From Avena insularis (lineage: Eukaryota > Streptophyta > Magnoliopsida > Poales > Poaceae), in contig CM042684.1 in the NCBI GenBank assembly GCA_023614405.1, positions 535,540,682 through 535,604,681 on the forward strand: a stretch of DNA of 64,000 bases. The letters are read 5' to 3'. Position 1 is the first letter of the stretch. Each line of letters starts with the position of its first letter. Positions 36,600 to 52,600 of this stretch are shown here, piece by piece. The notes beneath the pieces are model-generated. The model was not told the origin of the DNA and did not search any database. It saw nothing but the letters and a program-made list of their open reading frames with translations. The position numbers were made by a program, and so were the translations under genes.

Positions 36600-39500
36600 C
36601 AGTCATTGCATGTGTGTTCTTTTCACACACATATGGATCCAAGTGTCATTGCATGTGTGTTCTTTTCACTAACAACAACCAGTCATTGCATGTGTTTTCT
36701 TTTCACATACCACATAAGGATCCACCAGTGACATTGCATGTGTGTTCTTTTTACTAACAACAACAAGTCATTTCATGTGTGTTCTTTTCACATACCACAT
36801 ATGGATCCCCAGTGTCATTCAAATGTGTGTTCTCTTCAGAGACCACACATGGATCCACCATTGTCATTCCATGTGTGTTCTTTTTACTAACAACAACCAG
36901 AGTTATTTCATGTGTGTTCTTTCACATACCACATATGGATCCACCAGTGTGTCATTGCATGTGTGTTCTTTTACTAACAACAACTAGAGTCATTTCATGT
37001 GTGTTCTTTTCACATACCACATATGGATCCACAGTGTCATTGAAATGTGTGTTCTCTTGAGACCATACATGGATCCACTAGTGTCATTGCATGTGTGTTC
37101 TTTTTACTAACAACAACGAGTCATTGAAATGTGTGTTCTTTTCACATACCACATATGGATCCACTAGTGTCATTGCATGTGTGTTCTTTTTATGTGTGCT
37201 CTTTACTAACAACAAACAGAGTCATTGCATGTGTTATTTTCACAGACCACACATGGATCCACAGTGTGTCATTGCATGTGTGTTCTTTTACTAACAACAA
37301 CTAGAGTCATTGAAATGTGTGTTCTTTTCACATACCACATATGGATCCACTAGTGTCATTGAAATGTCTGTTCTTTTCAAAATCCACATGGATCCACCAG
37401 TGTCATTGGTTGTGTGCTCTTTTTACTAACAACATGGCCAGAGTCATTGCATGTGTGTTTTCTTCACAATCCACTATGGATCCACCAGTGTCATTGCATG
37501 TGTGTTCTTTTTACATACAACATAGATCCACAGTGTCATTGAAATGTGTGTTCTCTTCAGAGACCACACATGGATCCACCATGTCATTGCATGTGTGTTC
37601 TTTCCACTAACATAAACTAGTGTCATTTCATGTGTGTTCTTTTCATACCACATATGGATCCACCAGTGTCATTGAAATGTGTGTTCTTGTCATTGCATGT
37701 GTGTTCTTTTTACTAACAACAACTGAGTCATTGAAATGTGTTCTTTTCACATACCACATATGGATCCACAGTGTCATTGCATGTGTATTGAAATGTCTGT
37801 TCTTCTCAAATTCCACACATGGATCCACTAGTGTCATTGCATGTGTGCTCTTTTTACTAACAACAACTAGAGTCATTGCATGTGTGTTCTCTTGAGATAC
37901 CACATATGGATCCACAGTGTCATTGCATGTGTGCTTTTTACTAACAACAACTAGAGTCATTTCATGTGTGTTCTTTTCACATACCACATATGGATCCACC
38001 AGTGTCATTGCATGTGTGTTCTTTAGAGACCACATATGGATCCACCAGTGTCATTGCATGTGTGCACTTTCACTAACAACAACCAGAGTCATTGCATGTG
38101 TGTTCTCTTCAGAGTCCACACATGTGTCCACCAGTGCCATTGCATGTGTGTTCTTTTACTAACTACAACCAGAGTTATTGAAATGTTTGTTCTCATACAC
38201 ATGGATCCACCAGTGTCATTGCATGTGTGTTTTTACTAACAACAACTAGTGTCATTTCATGTGTGTTCTTTTCACATACCACATATGGATCCAAGTGTCA
38301 TTGAAATGTGTGTTCTCTTGAGAGACCATACATGGATCCACCAGTGTCATTGCATGTGTGTTCTTTTCACTAACAACAACGAGTTATTGAAATGTGTGTT
38401 CTTTTCACATACCACATATGGATCCACTAGTGTCATTGCATGTGTGTTCTTTTTACTAACAACAAGACAGTCATTGAAATGAGTCTTCTCTTGAGCCACA
38501 CATGGATCCACTAGTGTCATTGCATGTGTGTTCTTTTACTAACAACATATCCACCAAAGTCATTACATGTGTGTTCTTTCAGAGACCACATATGGATCCA
38601 CTAGTCATTGCATGTGTGTTCTTTTACTAACCACAACTAGAGTCATTTCATGTGTGTTCTTGTCACATACCACATATGGATCCACTAGTGTCATTGCATG
38701 TGTGTTCTTGAGACCACATCGATCCCTAGAGTCATTGCATGTGTGTTCTTTTTACTAACAACATATGGATCCCCAGAGTCATTGCATGTGTGTTCTTTTC
38801 ACAATCCACATGGATCCACCAGTGTCATTTCATGTGTGTTCTTTTCACATACCACAAGATCCAGAGTCATTGAAACGTGTGTTCTATTCAGATACCTCTT
38901 ATGGATCCACCAGTGTCATTGCATGTGTGTTCTTTTTACTAACAACAACTAGTGTCATTTCATGTGTGTTCTTTTCACATACCACATATGGATCCACAGT
39001 GTCATTGAAATGTGTGTTCTCTTGAGAGACCATACATGGATCCACTAGTGTCATTGCATGTGTGTTCTTTTACTAACAACAACCAGAGTCATTGCATGTG
39101 TGTTCTTTTCACATACCACATATGGATCCACCAGTGTCATTGAATGTGTGTTCTTTTTACTAACAACAACTAGAGTCACTGAAATGTGTGTTCTCTTCAG
39201 AGGCCACACATGGATCCACCAGTGTCATTGCATGTGTGTTCCTTTTACTAACAACATCTAGTGTCATTTCATGTGTGTTCTTTTCACATACCACATGGAT
39301 CCACAGTGTCATTGAATGTGTTCTTTTTACTAACAACAACAGAGTCATTTCATGTGTGTTCTTTTCACATACCACATATGGATCCACCAGTGTCATTGAA
39401 ATGTGTGTTCTTTTCAGACCACACATGGATCCACAGTCATTGCATGTGTGTTCTTTTGTCATTGCATGTGTGTTCTTTTCAAAATCCACCTATGGATCCA

Positions 39501-41220
39501 CAGTGTCATTGCATGTGTGTTCTATTTACTAACAACAACAGTGTCATTCCATGTGTGTTCTCTTGAGAGACCACATGGATCCACCAGTGTCATTGCATGT
39601 GTGTTCTTTTTACTAACAACAACTAGAGTCATTGAACCGTGTGTTCTCTTCAGAGACCACACATGGATCCACCAGTGTCATTACATGTGTGTTCTTTTGA
39701 CAATCCACCTATGGATCCACCAGTGTCATTGCATGTGTGCTATTTTTACTAACAACAACCAGTTATTGCATGTGTGTTCTCTTGAGAGACCACACATGGA
39801 TCCACTAGTGTCATTGCATGTGTGTTCTTTTTACTAAAACAACAGAGTCATTGAAATGTGTGTTCTCTTCAGAGACCATACATGGATCCACCAGTGTAAT
39901 TGCATGTGTGTTCTTTTTTCTAACAACAAATTGTGTAATTTCATGTGTGTTCTTTTCACATACCTCATATGGATCCACAGGTGTAAATGAAATGTGTGTT
40001 ATCTTCAGAGACCATACATGGATCCACAGTGTCATTGCATGTGTGTTCTTTTACTAACAACAACCAGAGTTATTGAATGTGTGTTCTTTTCACATACCAC
40101 ATATGGATCCACTAGTGTCATTGCATGTGTCTTCTTTTTACTAACAACAACTAGAGTCATTGAAATGTGTTCTCTTCACAGGCCACATGGATCCAACAGT
40201 GTCATTGCATGTGTGCTCTTTTACTAACAACAACGAGTCATTGCATGTGTGTTATTTTCACATACCACATATGGATCCACAGTGTCATTGCATGTGTGTT
40301 CTTTTACTAACGACAACTAGAGTCATTTCATGTGTGTTCTTTTCACATACCACATATGGATGCACTAGTGTCATTGAAATGTGTGTTCTCTTGAGACCAC
40401 ACATAGATCCACCAGTGTCATTGCATGTGTGTTCTTTTACTAACAACAACCAGAGTCATTGCATGTGTGTTCTTTTCACAATCCACCTATGGATCCACAG
40501 TGTCATTTCATGTGTGTTCTTTTCACATACCACATATGGATCCACCAGTGTCATTGAAATGTGTGTTCTTGAGAGACCACACATGGATCCACCAGTGTCA
40601 TTGCATGTCTGTTCTTTTTACTAACAACAACTAGTGTCATTTCATGTGTGTTCTTTTCACATACCACATATGGATCCACGGTGTCATTGAAATGTGTGTT
40701 CTCTTGAGAGACCATACATGGATCCACAGTGTCATTGCATGTGTGTTCTTTTACTAACAACAACGAGTCATTGAAATGTGTGTTCTTTTCACATACCACA
40801 TATGGATCCACAGTGTCATTGCATGTGTGTTCTTCTCAAATCCACCTATGGATCCACCAGTGTCATTGCATGTGTGGTCTATTTACTAACAACAACCAGA
40901 GTCAGTGCATGTGTGTTTTCTTGAGATACCACATATGGATCCACCAGTGTCATTGCATGTGTGTTATATTTACTAACAACAACTGAGTCATTTCATGTGT
41001 GTTCTTTTCACATACCACATATGGATCCACAGTGTCATTGCAATGTGTGTTCTTTTGAGACCACCTATGGATCCACAGTGTCATTGCATGTGTGCTCTTT
41101 TTACTAACAACAACTGAGTCATTGCATGTGTGTTCTCTTCAGAGACCACACATGGATCCACCAGTGTCATTGCATGTGTGTTCTTTTTAATAAAAACAAC
41201 CAGAGTCATTGAAATGTGTG
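36600..41220. repeat. Indel-rich part of satellite array B
   Basis: Units here repeatedly show small losses compared with consensus: GGATCCACAGTG for GGATCCACCAGTG, TTCTTTTACTAAC for TTCTTTTTACTAAC, CTCTTGAGAGACC for CTCTTCAGAGACC, ACAACGAGTC for ACAACCAGAGTC. Some units are fused or cut (near 37190, 37690, 38540, 39450). The same variants recur in independent units. Either this part is an old, decaying sector or the consensus contains systematic errors. Confidence 0.75.
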
Positions 41221-43318
41221 TTCTGATACATGGATCCACCAGTGTCATTGCATGTGTGTTATTTTTACTAACAACAACTAGTGTCATTTCATGTGTGTTC
41301 TTTTCACATACCACATATGGATCCACCGGTGTCATTGAAATGTGTGTTCTCTTCAGAGACCATACATGGATCCACCAGTGTCATTGCATGTTTGTTCTTT
41401 TTACTAACAACAACCAGAGTTATTGAAATGTGTGTTCTTTTCACATACCACATATGGATCCACTAGTGTCATTGCATGTGTCTTCTTTTTACTAACAACA
41501 ACTAGAGTCATTGAAATGTGAGTTCTCTTCAGAGGCCACACATGGATCCAACAGTGTCATTGCATGTGTGCTCTTTTTACTAACAACAACCAAAGTCATT
41601 ACATGTGTGTTATTTTCACATACCACATATGGATCCACCGGTGTCATTGCATGTGTGTTCTTTTTACTAACGACAACTAGAGTCATTTCATGTGCGTTTT
41701 TTTCACATACCACATATGGATGCACTAGTGTCATTGAAATGTGTGTTCTCTTCAGAGACCACACATCGATCCACCAGTGCCATTGCATGTGTGTTCTTTT
41801 TACTAACAACAACCAGAGTCATTGCATGTGTGTTCTTTTCACAATCCACCTATGGATCCACCAGTGTCATTTCATGTGTGTTCTTTTCACATACCACATA
41901 TGGATCCACCAGTGTCATTGAAATGTGTGTTCTCTTCAGAGACCACACATGGATCCACCAGTGTCATTGCATGTGTGTTCTTTTTACTAACAACAACTAG
42001 TGTCATTTCATGTGTGTTCTTTTCACATACCACATATGGTTCCAACAGTGTCATTGAAATGTGTGTTCTGTTCAGAGACCATACATGGATCCACCAGTGT
42101 CATTGCATGTGTGTTCTTTTTACTAACAACAACTAGAGTCATTGAAATGTGTGTTCTTTTCACATACCACATATGGATCCACCAGTGTCATTGCATGTGT
42201 GTTCTTTTTACTAACAACAACTAGAGTCATTGAAATGTGTGTTCTCTTCAGAGGCCACACATGGATCCAACAGTGTAATTGCATGTGTGTTCTTTTTACT
42301 AACAACAAACAGAGTCATTGCATGTGTGTTATTTTCATATACCACATATGGATCCACGAATGTCATTGCATGTGTGTTCTTTTTACTAACAACAACTAGA
42401 GTCATTTCATGTGTGTTCTTTTCACATACCACATATGGATGCACTAGTGTCATTGAAATGTGCGTTCTCTTCAGAGACCACACATAGATCCACCAGTGCC
42501 ATTGCATGTGTGTTCTTTTTACTAACAACAACCAGAGTCATTGCATGTGTGTTCTTTTCACAATCCAACTATGGATCCACCAGTGTCATTTCATGTGTGT
42601 TCTTTTCACATACCACATATGGATCCACCAGTGTCATTGAAATGTGTGTTCTCTTCAGAGACCACACATGGATCCACCAGTGTCATTGCATGTGTGTTCT
42701 TTTTACTAACAACAACTAGTGTCATTTCATGTGTGTTCTTTTCTCATACCACATATGGATCCACCGGTGTCATTGAAATGTGTGTTCTCTTCAGAGACCA
42801 TACATGGATCCACCAGTGTCATTGCATGTGTGTTCTTTTTACTAACAACAACCAGAGTCATTGAAATGAGTGTTCTTTTCACATACCACATATGGATCCA
42901 CCAGTGTCATTGCATGTGTGTTCTTCTCAAAATCCACCTATGGATCCACCAGTGTCATTGCATGTGTGCTCTATTTACTAACAACAACCAGAGTCATTCC
43001 ATGTGTGTTCTCTTGAGAGACCACACATGGATCCACCAGTGTCATTGCATTTTTGTTATTTGTACTATCAACAACCAGAGTCATTGAAACGTGTGTTCTT
43101 TTCACATACCACGTATGGATCCACCAGTGTCATTGCATGTGTGTTCTTTTGACAATCCACCTATGGATCCACCAGTGTCATTGCATGTGTGCTCTTTTTA
43201 CTAACAACAACCAGAGTCATTGCATGTGTGTTCTCTTCAGAGACCACACATGGATCCACAAGTGTCATTGCATGTGTGTTCTTTTTAATAAAAACAACCA
43301 GAGTCATTGAAATGTGTG
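41221..43318. repeat. Higher-order repeat copy B1 (2098 bp)
   Basis: Set by a rare shortened unit in which TTCT is followed directly by GATACATGG (41221), matched by TTCTCATACATGG at 43319 and 45417, exactly 2098 bp apart each time. Many other landmarks recur at the same offset, for example 41511 and 43609, 42049 and 44147. Confidence 0.88.
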
Positions 43319-45416
43319 TTCTCATACATGGATCCACCAGTGTCATTGCATGTGTGTTATTTTTACTAACAACAACTAGTGTCATTTCATGTGTGTTCTT
43401 TTCACATACCACATATGGATCCACCAGTGTCATTGAAATGTGTGTTCTCTTCAGAGACCATACATGGATCCACCAGTGTCATTGCATGTGTGTTCTTTTT
43501 ACTAACAACAACCAGAGTTATTGAAATGTGTGTTCTTTTCACATACCACATATGGATCCACTAGTGTCATTGCATGTGTCTTCTTTTTACTAACAACAAC
43601 TAGAGTCATTGAAATGTGAGTTCTCTTCAGAGGCCACACATGGATCCAACAGTGTCATTGCATGTGTGCTCTTTTTACTAACAACAACCAAAGTCATTGC
43701 ATGTGTGTTATTTTCACATACCACATATGGATCCACCAGTGTCATTGCATGTGTGTTCTTTTTACTAACAACAACTAGAGTCATTTCATGTGTGTTCTTT
43801 TCACATACCACATATGGATGCACTAGTGTCATTGAAATGTGTGTTCTCTTCAGAGACCACACATCGATCCACCAGTGCCATTGCATGTGTGTTCTTTTTA
43901 CTAACAACAACCAGAGTCATTGCATGTGTGTTCTTTTCACAATCCACCTATGGATCCACCAGTGTCATTTCATGTGTGTTCTTTTCACATACCACATATG
44001 GATCCACCAGTGTCATTGAAATGTGTGTTCTCTTCAGAGACCACACATGGATCCACCAGTGTCATTGCATGTGTGTTCTTTTTACTAACAACAACTAGTG
44101 TCATTTCATGTGTGTTCTTTTCACATACCACATATGGTTCCAACGGTGTCATTGAAATGTGTGTTCTCTTCAGAGACCATACATGGATCCACCAGTGTCA
44201 TTGCATGTGTGTTCTTTTTACTAACAACAACTAGAGTCATTGAAATGTGTGTTCTTTTCACATACCACATATGGATCCACCAGTGTCATTGCATGTGTGT
44301 TCTTTTTACTAACAACAACAAGAGTCATTGAAATGTGTGTTCTCTTCAGAGGCCACACATGGATCCAACAGTGTAATTGCATGTGTGTTCTTTTTACTAA
44401 CAACAAACAGAGTCATTGCATGTGTGTTATTTTCATATACCACATATGGATCCACGAGTGTCATTGCATGTGTGTTCTTTTTACTAACAACAACTAGAGT
44501 CATTTCATGTGTGTTCTTTTCACATACCACATATGGACGCACTAGTGTCATTGAAATGTGTGTTCTCTTCAGAGACCACACATAGATCCACCAATGCCAT
44601 TGCATGTGTGTTCTTTTTACTAACAACAACCAGAGTCATTGCATGTGTGTTCTTTTCACAATCCAACTATGGATCCACCAGTGTCATTTCATGTGTGTTC
44701 TTTTCACATACCACATATGGATCCACCAGTGTCATTGAAATGTGTGTTCTCTTCAGAGACCACACATGGATCCACCAGTGTCATTGCATGTGTGTTCTTT
44801 TTACTAACAACAACTAGTGTCATTTCATGTGTGTGTTTTTCTCATACCACACATGGGTCCACCGGTGTCATTGAAATGTGTGTTCTCTTCAGAGACCATA
44901 CATGGATCCACCAGTGTCATTGCATGTGTGTTCTTTTTACTAACAACAACCAGAGTCATTGAAATGAGTGTTCTTTTCACATACCACATATGGATCCACC
45001 AGTGTCATTGCATGTGTGTTCTTCTCAAAATCCACCTATGGATCCACCAGTGTCATTGCATGTGTGCTCTATTTACTAACAACAACCAGAGTCATTCCAT
45101 GTGTGTTCTCTTGAGAGACCACACATGGATCCACCAGTGTCATTGCATGTGTGTTCTTTTTACTAACAACAACCAGAGTCATTGAAACGTGTGTTCTTTT
45201 CACATACCACGTATGGATCCACCAGTGTCATTGCATGTGTGTTCTTTTGACAATCCACCTATGGATCCACCAGTGTCATTGCATGTGTGCTCTTTTTACT
45301 AACAACAACCAGATTAATTGCATGTTTGTTCTATTGAGACTACACACATGGATCCACCAGTGTCATTGCATGTGTGTTCTTTTTAATAAAAACAACCAGA
45401 GTCATTGAAATGTGTG
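43319..45416. repeat. Higher-order repeat copy B2 (2098 bp)
   Basis: Nearly identical to copy B1 along its length, with scattered single-base differences (for instance GTGTGTTTTTCTCAT and CACACATGGGTCC near 44829-44858). Equal spacing and few differences indicate recent amplification. Confidence 0.88.
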
Positions 45417-46630
45417 TTCTCATACATGGATCCACCAGTGTCATTGCATGTGTGTTATTTTTACTAACAACAACTAGTGTCATTTCATGTGTGTTCTTTT
45501 CACATACCACATATGGATCCACCGGTGTCATTGAAATGTGTGTTCTTGAGAGACCATACATGGATCCACAGTGTCATTGCATGTGTGTTCTTTTTACTAA
45601 CAACAACCAGAGTTATTGAAATGTGTGTTCTTTTCACATACCACATATGGATCCACTAGTGTCATTGCATGTGTCTTCTTTTTACTAACAACAACTAGAG
45701 TCATTGAAATGTGAGTTCTCTTCAGAGGCCACACATGGATCCAACAGTGTCATTGCATGTGTGCTCTTTTTACTAACAACAACCAAAGTCATTGCATGTG
45801 TGTTATTTTCACATACCACATATGGATCCACCAGTGTCATTGCATGTGTGTTCTTTTTACTAACAACAACTAGAGTCATTTCATGTGTGTTCTTTTCACA
45901 TACCACATATGGATGCACTAGTGTCATTGAAATGTTTGTTCTATTGGAGACCACATAGATCCACCAGTGCCATTGCATGTGTGTTCTTTTTACTAACAAC
46001 CACCAGAGTCATTGCATGTGTGTTCTTTTCACAATCCACCTATGGATCCACCAGTGTCATTTCATGTGTGTTCTTTTCACATACCACATATGGATCCACC
46101 AGTGTCATTGAAATGTGTGTTCTCTTCAGAGACCACACATGGATCCACCAGTGTCATTGCATGTGTGTTCTTTTTACTAACAACAACTAGTGTCATTTCA
46201 TGTGTGTTCTTTTCACATACCACATATGGATCCAACGGTGTCATTGAAATGTGTGTTCTCTTCAGAGACCATACATGGATCCACCAGTGTCATTGCATGT
46301 GTGTTCTTTTTACTAACAACAACCAGAGTCATTGAAATGTGTGTTCTTTTCACATACCACATATGGATCCACCAGTGTCATTGCATGTGTGTTCTTTTTA
46401 CTAACAACAACTAGAGTCATTGAAATGTGTGTTCTCTTCAGAGGCCACACATGGATCCAACAGTGTAATTGCATGTGTGTTCTTTTTACTAACAACAAAC
46501 AGAGTCATTGCATGTGTGTTATTTTCATATACCACATATGGATCCACGAGTGTCATTGCATGTGTGTTCTTTTTACTAACAACAACTGGAGTCATTTCAT
46601 GTGTGTTCTTTTCACATACCACATATGGAT
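45417..46630. repeat. Higher-order repeat copy B3 (partial)
   Basis: Follows copy B2 at offsets of 2098 falling to 2092 bp after a few small deletions (near 45545-45570 and 45940-45957). The match is lost near 46630, where the order jumps to an earlier point of the period, so later sequence is a rearranged mix of the same sub-blocks. Confidence 0.8.
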
Positions 46631-49600
46631 CCACTAGTGTCATTGCATGTGTCTTCTTTTTACTAACAACAACTAGAGTCATTGAAATGTGTGTTCTCTT
46701 CAGAGGCCACACATGGATCCAACAGTGTCATTGCATGTGTGCTCTTTTTACTAACAACAACCATAGTCATTGCATGTGTGTTATTTTCACATACCACATA
46801 TGGATCCACCAGTGTCATTGCATGTGTGTTCTTTTTACTAACAACAACTAGAGTCATTTCATGTGTGTTCTTTTCACATACCACATATGGATGCACTAGT
46901 GTCATTGAAATGTGCGTTCTCTTCAGAGACCACACATAGATCCACCAGTGCCATTGCATGTGTGTTCTTTTTACTAACAACAACCAGAGTCATTGCATAT
47001 GTGTTCTTTTCACAATCCAACTATGGATCCACCAGTGTCATTTCATGTGTGTTCTTTTCACATACCACATATGGATCCACTAGTGTCATTGCATGTGTCT
47101 TCTTTTTACTAACAACAACTAGAGTCATTGAAATGTGAGTTCTCTTCAGAGGCCACACATGGATCCAACAGTGTCATTGCATGTGTGCTCTTTTTACTAA
47201 CAACAACCAAAGTCATTACATGTGTGTTATTTTCACATACCACATATGGATCCACCAGTGTCATTGCATGTGTGTTCTTTTTACTAACAACAACTAGAGT
47301 CATTTCATGTGTGTTCTTTTCACATACCACATATGGATGCACTAGTGTCATTGAAATGTGTGTTCTCTTTAGAGACCACACATAGATCCACCAGTGCCAT
47401 TGCATGTGTGTTCTTTTTACTAACAACCACCAGAGTCATTGCATGTGTGTTCTTTTCACAATCCACCTATGGATCCACCAGTGTCATTTCATGTGTGTTC
47501 TTTTCACATACCACATATGGATCCACCAGTGTCATTGAAATGTGTGTTCTCTTCAGAGACCACACATGGATCCTGATGTCATTGCATGTGTGTTCTTTTT
47601 ACTAACAACAACTAGTGTCATTTCATGTGTGTTCTTTTCACATACCACATATGGTTCCAACGGTGTCATTGAAATGTGTGTTCTCTTCAGAGACCATACA
47701 TGGATCCACGAGTGTCATTGCATGTGTGTTCTTTTTACTAACAACAACTAGAGTCATTTCATGTGTGTTCTTTTCACATACCACATATGGATCCACTAGT
47801 GTCATTGCATGTGTCTTCTTTTTACTAACAACAACTAGAGTCATTGAAATGTGTGTTCTCTTCAGAGGCCACACATGGATCCAACAGTGTCATTGCATGT
47901 GTGCTCTTTTTACTAACAACAACCAGAGTCATTGCATGTGTGTTATTTTCACATACCACATATGGATCCACCAGTGTCATTGCATGTGTGTTCTTTTTAC
48001 TAACAACAACTAGAGTCATTTCATGTGTGTTCTTTTCACATACCACATATGGATGCACTAGTGTCATTGAAATGTGCGTTCTCTTCAGAGACCACACATA
48101 GATCCACCAGTGCCATTGCATGTGTGTTCTTTTTACTAACAACAACCAGAGTCATTGCATGTGTGTTCTTTTCACAATCCAACTATGGATCCACCAGTGT
48201 CATTTCATGTGTGTTCTTTTCACATACCACATATGGATCCACCAGTGTCATTGAAATGTGTGTAATCTTCAGAGACCACACATGGATCCACCAGTGTCAT
48301 TGCATGTGTGTTCTTTTTACTAACAACAACTAGTGTCATTTCATGTGTGTTCTTTTCTCATACCACATATGGATCCACCGGTGTCATTGAAATGTGTGTT
48401 CTCTTCAGAGACCATACATGGATCCACCAGTGTCATTGCATGTGTGTTCTTTTTACTAACAACAACCAGAGTCATTGAAATGAGTGTTCTTTTCACATAC
48501 CACATATGGATCCACCAGTGTCATTGCATGTGTGTTCTTCTCAAAATCCACCTATGGATCCACCAGTGTCATTGCATGTGTGCTCTATTTACTAACAACA
48601 ACAAGAGTCATTCCATGTGTGTTCTCTTGAGAGACCACACATGGATCCACCAGTGTCATTGCATGTGTGTTCTTTTTACTAACAACAACCAGAGTCATTG
48701 AAACGTGTGTTCTTTTCACATACCACGTATGGATCCACCAGTGTCATTGCATGTGTGTTCTTTTTACTAACAACAACTAGAGTCATTTCATGTGTGTTCT
48801 TTTCACATACCACATATGGATGCACTAGTGTCATTGAAATGTGTGTTCTCTTAAGAGACCACACATAGATCCACCAGTGCCATTGCATGTGTGTTCTTTT
48901 TACTAACAACAACCAGAGTCATTGCATGTGTGTTCTTTTCACAATCCACCTATGGATCCACCAGTGTCATTTCATGTGTATTCTTTTCACATACCACATA
49001 TGGATCCACCAGTGTCATTGAAATGTGTGTTCTCTTCAGAGACCTCACATGGATCCACCAGTGTCATTGCATGTGTGTTCTTTTTACTAACAACAACTAG
49101 TGTCATTTCATGTGTGTTCTTTTCACATACCACATATGGATCCAACGGTGTCATTGAAATGTGTGTTCTCTTCAGAGACCATACATGGATACACCAGTGT
49201 CATTGCATGTGTGTTCTTTTTACTAACAACAACCAGAGTCATTGAAATGAGTGTTATTTTCACATACCACATATGGATCCACCAATGTCATTGCATGTGT
49301 GTTCTTTTTACTAACAACAACTAGAGTCATTTCATGTGTGTTCTTTTCACATACCACATATGGATGCACTAGTGCCATTGAAATGTGCGTTCTCTTCAGA
49401 GACCACACATAGATCCACCAGTGCCATTGCATGTGTGTTCTTTTTACTAACAACAACCAGAGTCATTGCATGTGTGTTCTTTTCACAATCCAACTATGGA
49501 TCCACCAGTGTCATTTCATGTGTGTTCTTTTCACATACCACATATGGATCCACCAGTGTCATTGAAATGTGTGTTCTCTGAAGAGACCACACATGGATCC

Positions 49601-52600
49601 ACCAGTGTCATTGCATGTGTGTTCTTTTTACTAACAACTAGTGTAATTTCATGTGTGTTCTTTTCACATACCACATATGGATCCACAGGTGTCATTGAAA
49701 TGTGTGTTCTCTTCAGAGACCACACATGGATCCACTAGTGTCATTGCATGTGTGTTCTTTTTACTAACAACAACCAGAGTCATTGAAATGAGTGTTCTTT
49801 TCACATACCACATATGGATCCACCAGTGTTATTGCATGTGTGTTCTTCTCAAAATCCACCTATGGATCCACCAGTGTCATTGCATGTGTGCTCTATTTAC
49901 TAACAACAACTAGAGTCATTCCATGTGTGTTCTCTTGAGAGACCACACATGGATCCACCAGTGTCATTGCATGTGTGTTCTTTTTACTAACAACAACGAG
50001 AGGCATTGAAACGTGTGTTCTTTTCACATACCACGTATGGATCCACCAGTGTCATTGCATGTGTGTTCTTTTGACAATCCACCTATGGATCCACCAGTGT
50101 CATTGCATGTGTGCTCTTTTTACTAACAACAACCAGAGTTATTGCATGTGTGTTCTCTTCAGAGACCACACATGGATCCTGATGTCATTGCATGTGTGTT
50201 ATTTATAATAAAAACAACCAGAGTCATTGAAATGTGTGTTCTCTTCAGAGACCATACATGGATCCACCAGTGTCATTGCATGTGTGTTATTTTTACTAAC
50301 AACAACTAGTGTCATTTCATGTGTGTTCTTTTCACATACCACATATGGATCCACCGGTGTCATTGAAATGTGTGTTCTCTTCAGAGACCATACATGGATC
50401 CACCAGTGTCATTGCATGTGTGTTCTTTTTACTAACAACAAACAGAGTTATTGAAATGTGTGTTCTTTTCACATACCACATATGGATCCACTAGTGTCAT
50501 TGCATGTGTCTTCTTTTTACTAACAACAACTAGAGTCATTAAAATGTGAGTTCTCTTCAGAGGCCACACATGGATCCAACAGTGTCATTGCATGTGTGCT
50601 CTTTTTACTAACAACAACCAAAGTCATTGCATGTGTTCTTTAAACATACCAGATATGGATCCACCAGTGTCATTGCATGTGTGTTCTTTTTACTAACAAC
50701 AACTAGAGTCATTTCATGTGTGTTCTTTTCACATACCACATATGGATGCACTAGTGTCATTGAAATGTGTGTTCTCTTCAGAGACCACACATAGATCCAC
50801 CAGTGCCATTGCATGTGTGTTCTTTTTACTAACAACAACCAGAGTCATTGCATCTGTGTTCTTTTCACAATCCACCTATGGATCCACCAGTGTCATTTCA
50901 TGTGTGTTCTTTTCACATACCACATATGGATCCACCAGTGTCATTGAAATGTGTGTTCTCTTCAGAGACCTCACATGGATCCACCAGTGTCATTGCATGT
51001 GTGTTCTTTTTACTAACAACAACTAGTGTCATTTCATGTGTGTTCTTTTCACATACCACATATGGATCCAACGGTGTCATTGAAATGTGTGTTCTCTTCA
51101 GAGACCATACATGGATACACCAGTGTCATTGCATGTGTGTTCTTTTTACTAACAACAACCAGAGTCATTGAAATGAGTGTTCTTTTCACATACCACATAT
51201 GGATCCACCAGTGTCATTGCATGTGTGTTCTTTTTACTAACAACAACTAGAGTCATTGAAATGTGTGTTCTCTTCAGAGGCCACACATGGATCCAACAGT
51301 GTAATTGCATGTGTGTTCTTTTTACTAACAACAACTAGAGTCATTGCATGTGTGTTATTTTCATATACCACATATGGATCCACGAGTTTCATTGCATGTG
51401 TGTTCTTTTTACTAACAACAACTGGAGTCATTTCATGTGTGTTCTTTTCACATACCACATATGGATGCACTAGTGTCATTGAAATGTGTGTTGTCTTCAG
51501 AGACCACACATAGATCCACCAGTGTCATTGCATGTGTGATCTTTTTACTAACAACCAGAGTCATTGCATGTTTGTTCTTTTCACAATCCACCTATGGATC
51601 CACCAGTGTCATTTCATGTGTGTTCTTTTCACATACCACATATGGATCCACCAGTGTCATTGAAATGTGTGTTCTCTTAAGAGGCCACACATGGATCCAC
51701 TAGTGTCATTGCATGTCTGTTCTTTTTACTAACAACAACTAGTGTCATTTCATGTGTGTTCTTTTCACATACCACATATGGATCCACAGGTGTCATTGAA
51801 ATGTGTGTTCTCTTCAGAGACCATACATGGATCCACCAGTGTCATTGCATGTGTGTTCTTTTTACTAACAACAACCAGAGTCATTGAAATGTGTGTTCTT
51901 TTCACATACCACATATGGATCCACCAGTGTCATTGCATGTGTGTTCTTTTCACAATCCACCTATGGATCCACTAGTGTCATTGCATGTGCGATCTATTTA
52001 CAAACAACCACCAGAGTCATTGCATGTGTGTTCTCTTCAGAGACCACACATGGATCCACCAGTGTCATTGCATGGTGTGTTCTTTTTACTAACAACAACT
52101 AGAGTCATTGAAACGTGTGTTCTTTTCACATACCACATATGGATCCACCAGTGTCATTGCATGTGTGTTCTTTTGACAATCCACCTATGGATCCAGCAGT
52201 TTCATTGCATGTGTGCTCTTTTTACTAACAACAACCAGAGTCATTGCATGTGTGTTCTCTTTAGAGACCACACATGGATCCACCGGTGTCATTGCATGTG
52301 TGTTCTTTTTACTAAAAACAACCAAAGTCATTGAAATGTGTGTTCTCTTTAGAGACCATACATGGATCCACTAGTGTCATTGAAATGTGTGTTCTCTTTA
52401 GAGACCACACATGGATCCACCAGTGTCATTGCATGTGTGTTCTTTTTACTAACAACTAGTGTCATTTCATGTGTGTTCTTTTCACATACCACATATGGAT
52501 CCACCGGTGTCATTGAAATGTGTGTTCTCTTCAGAGACCATACATGGATCCACCAGTGTCATTGCATGTGTGTTCTTTTTACTAACAACAACCAGAGTTA

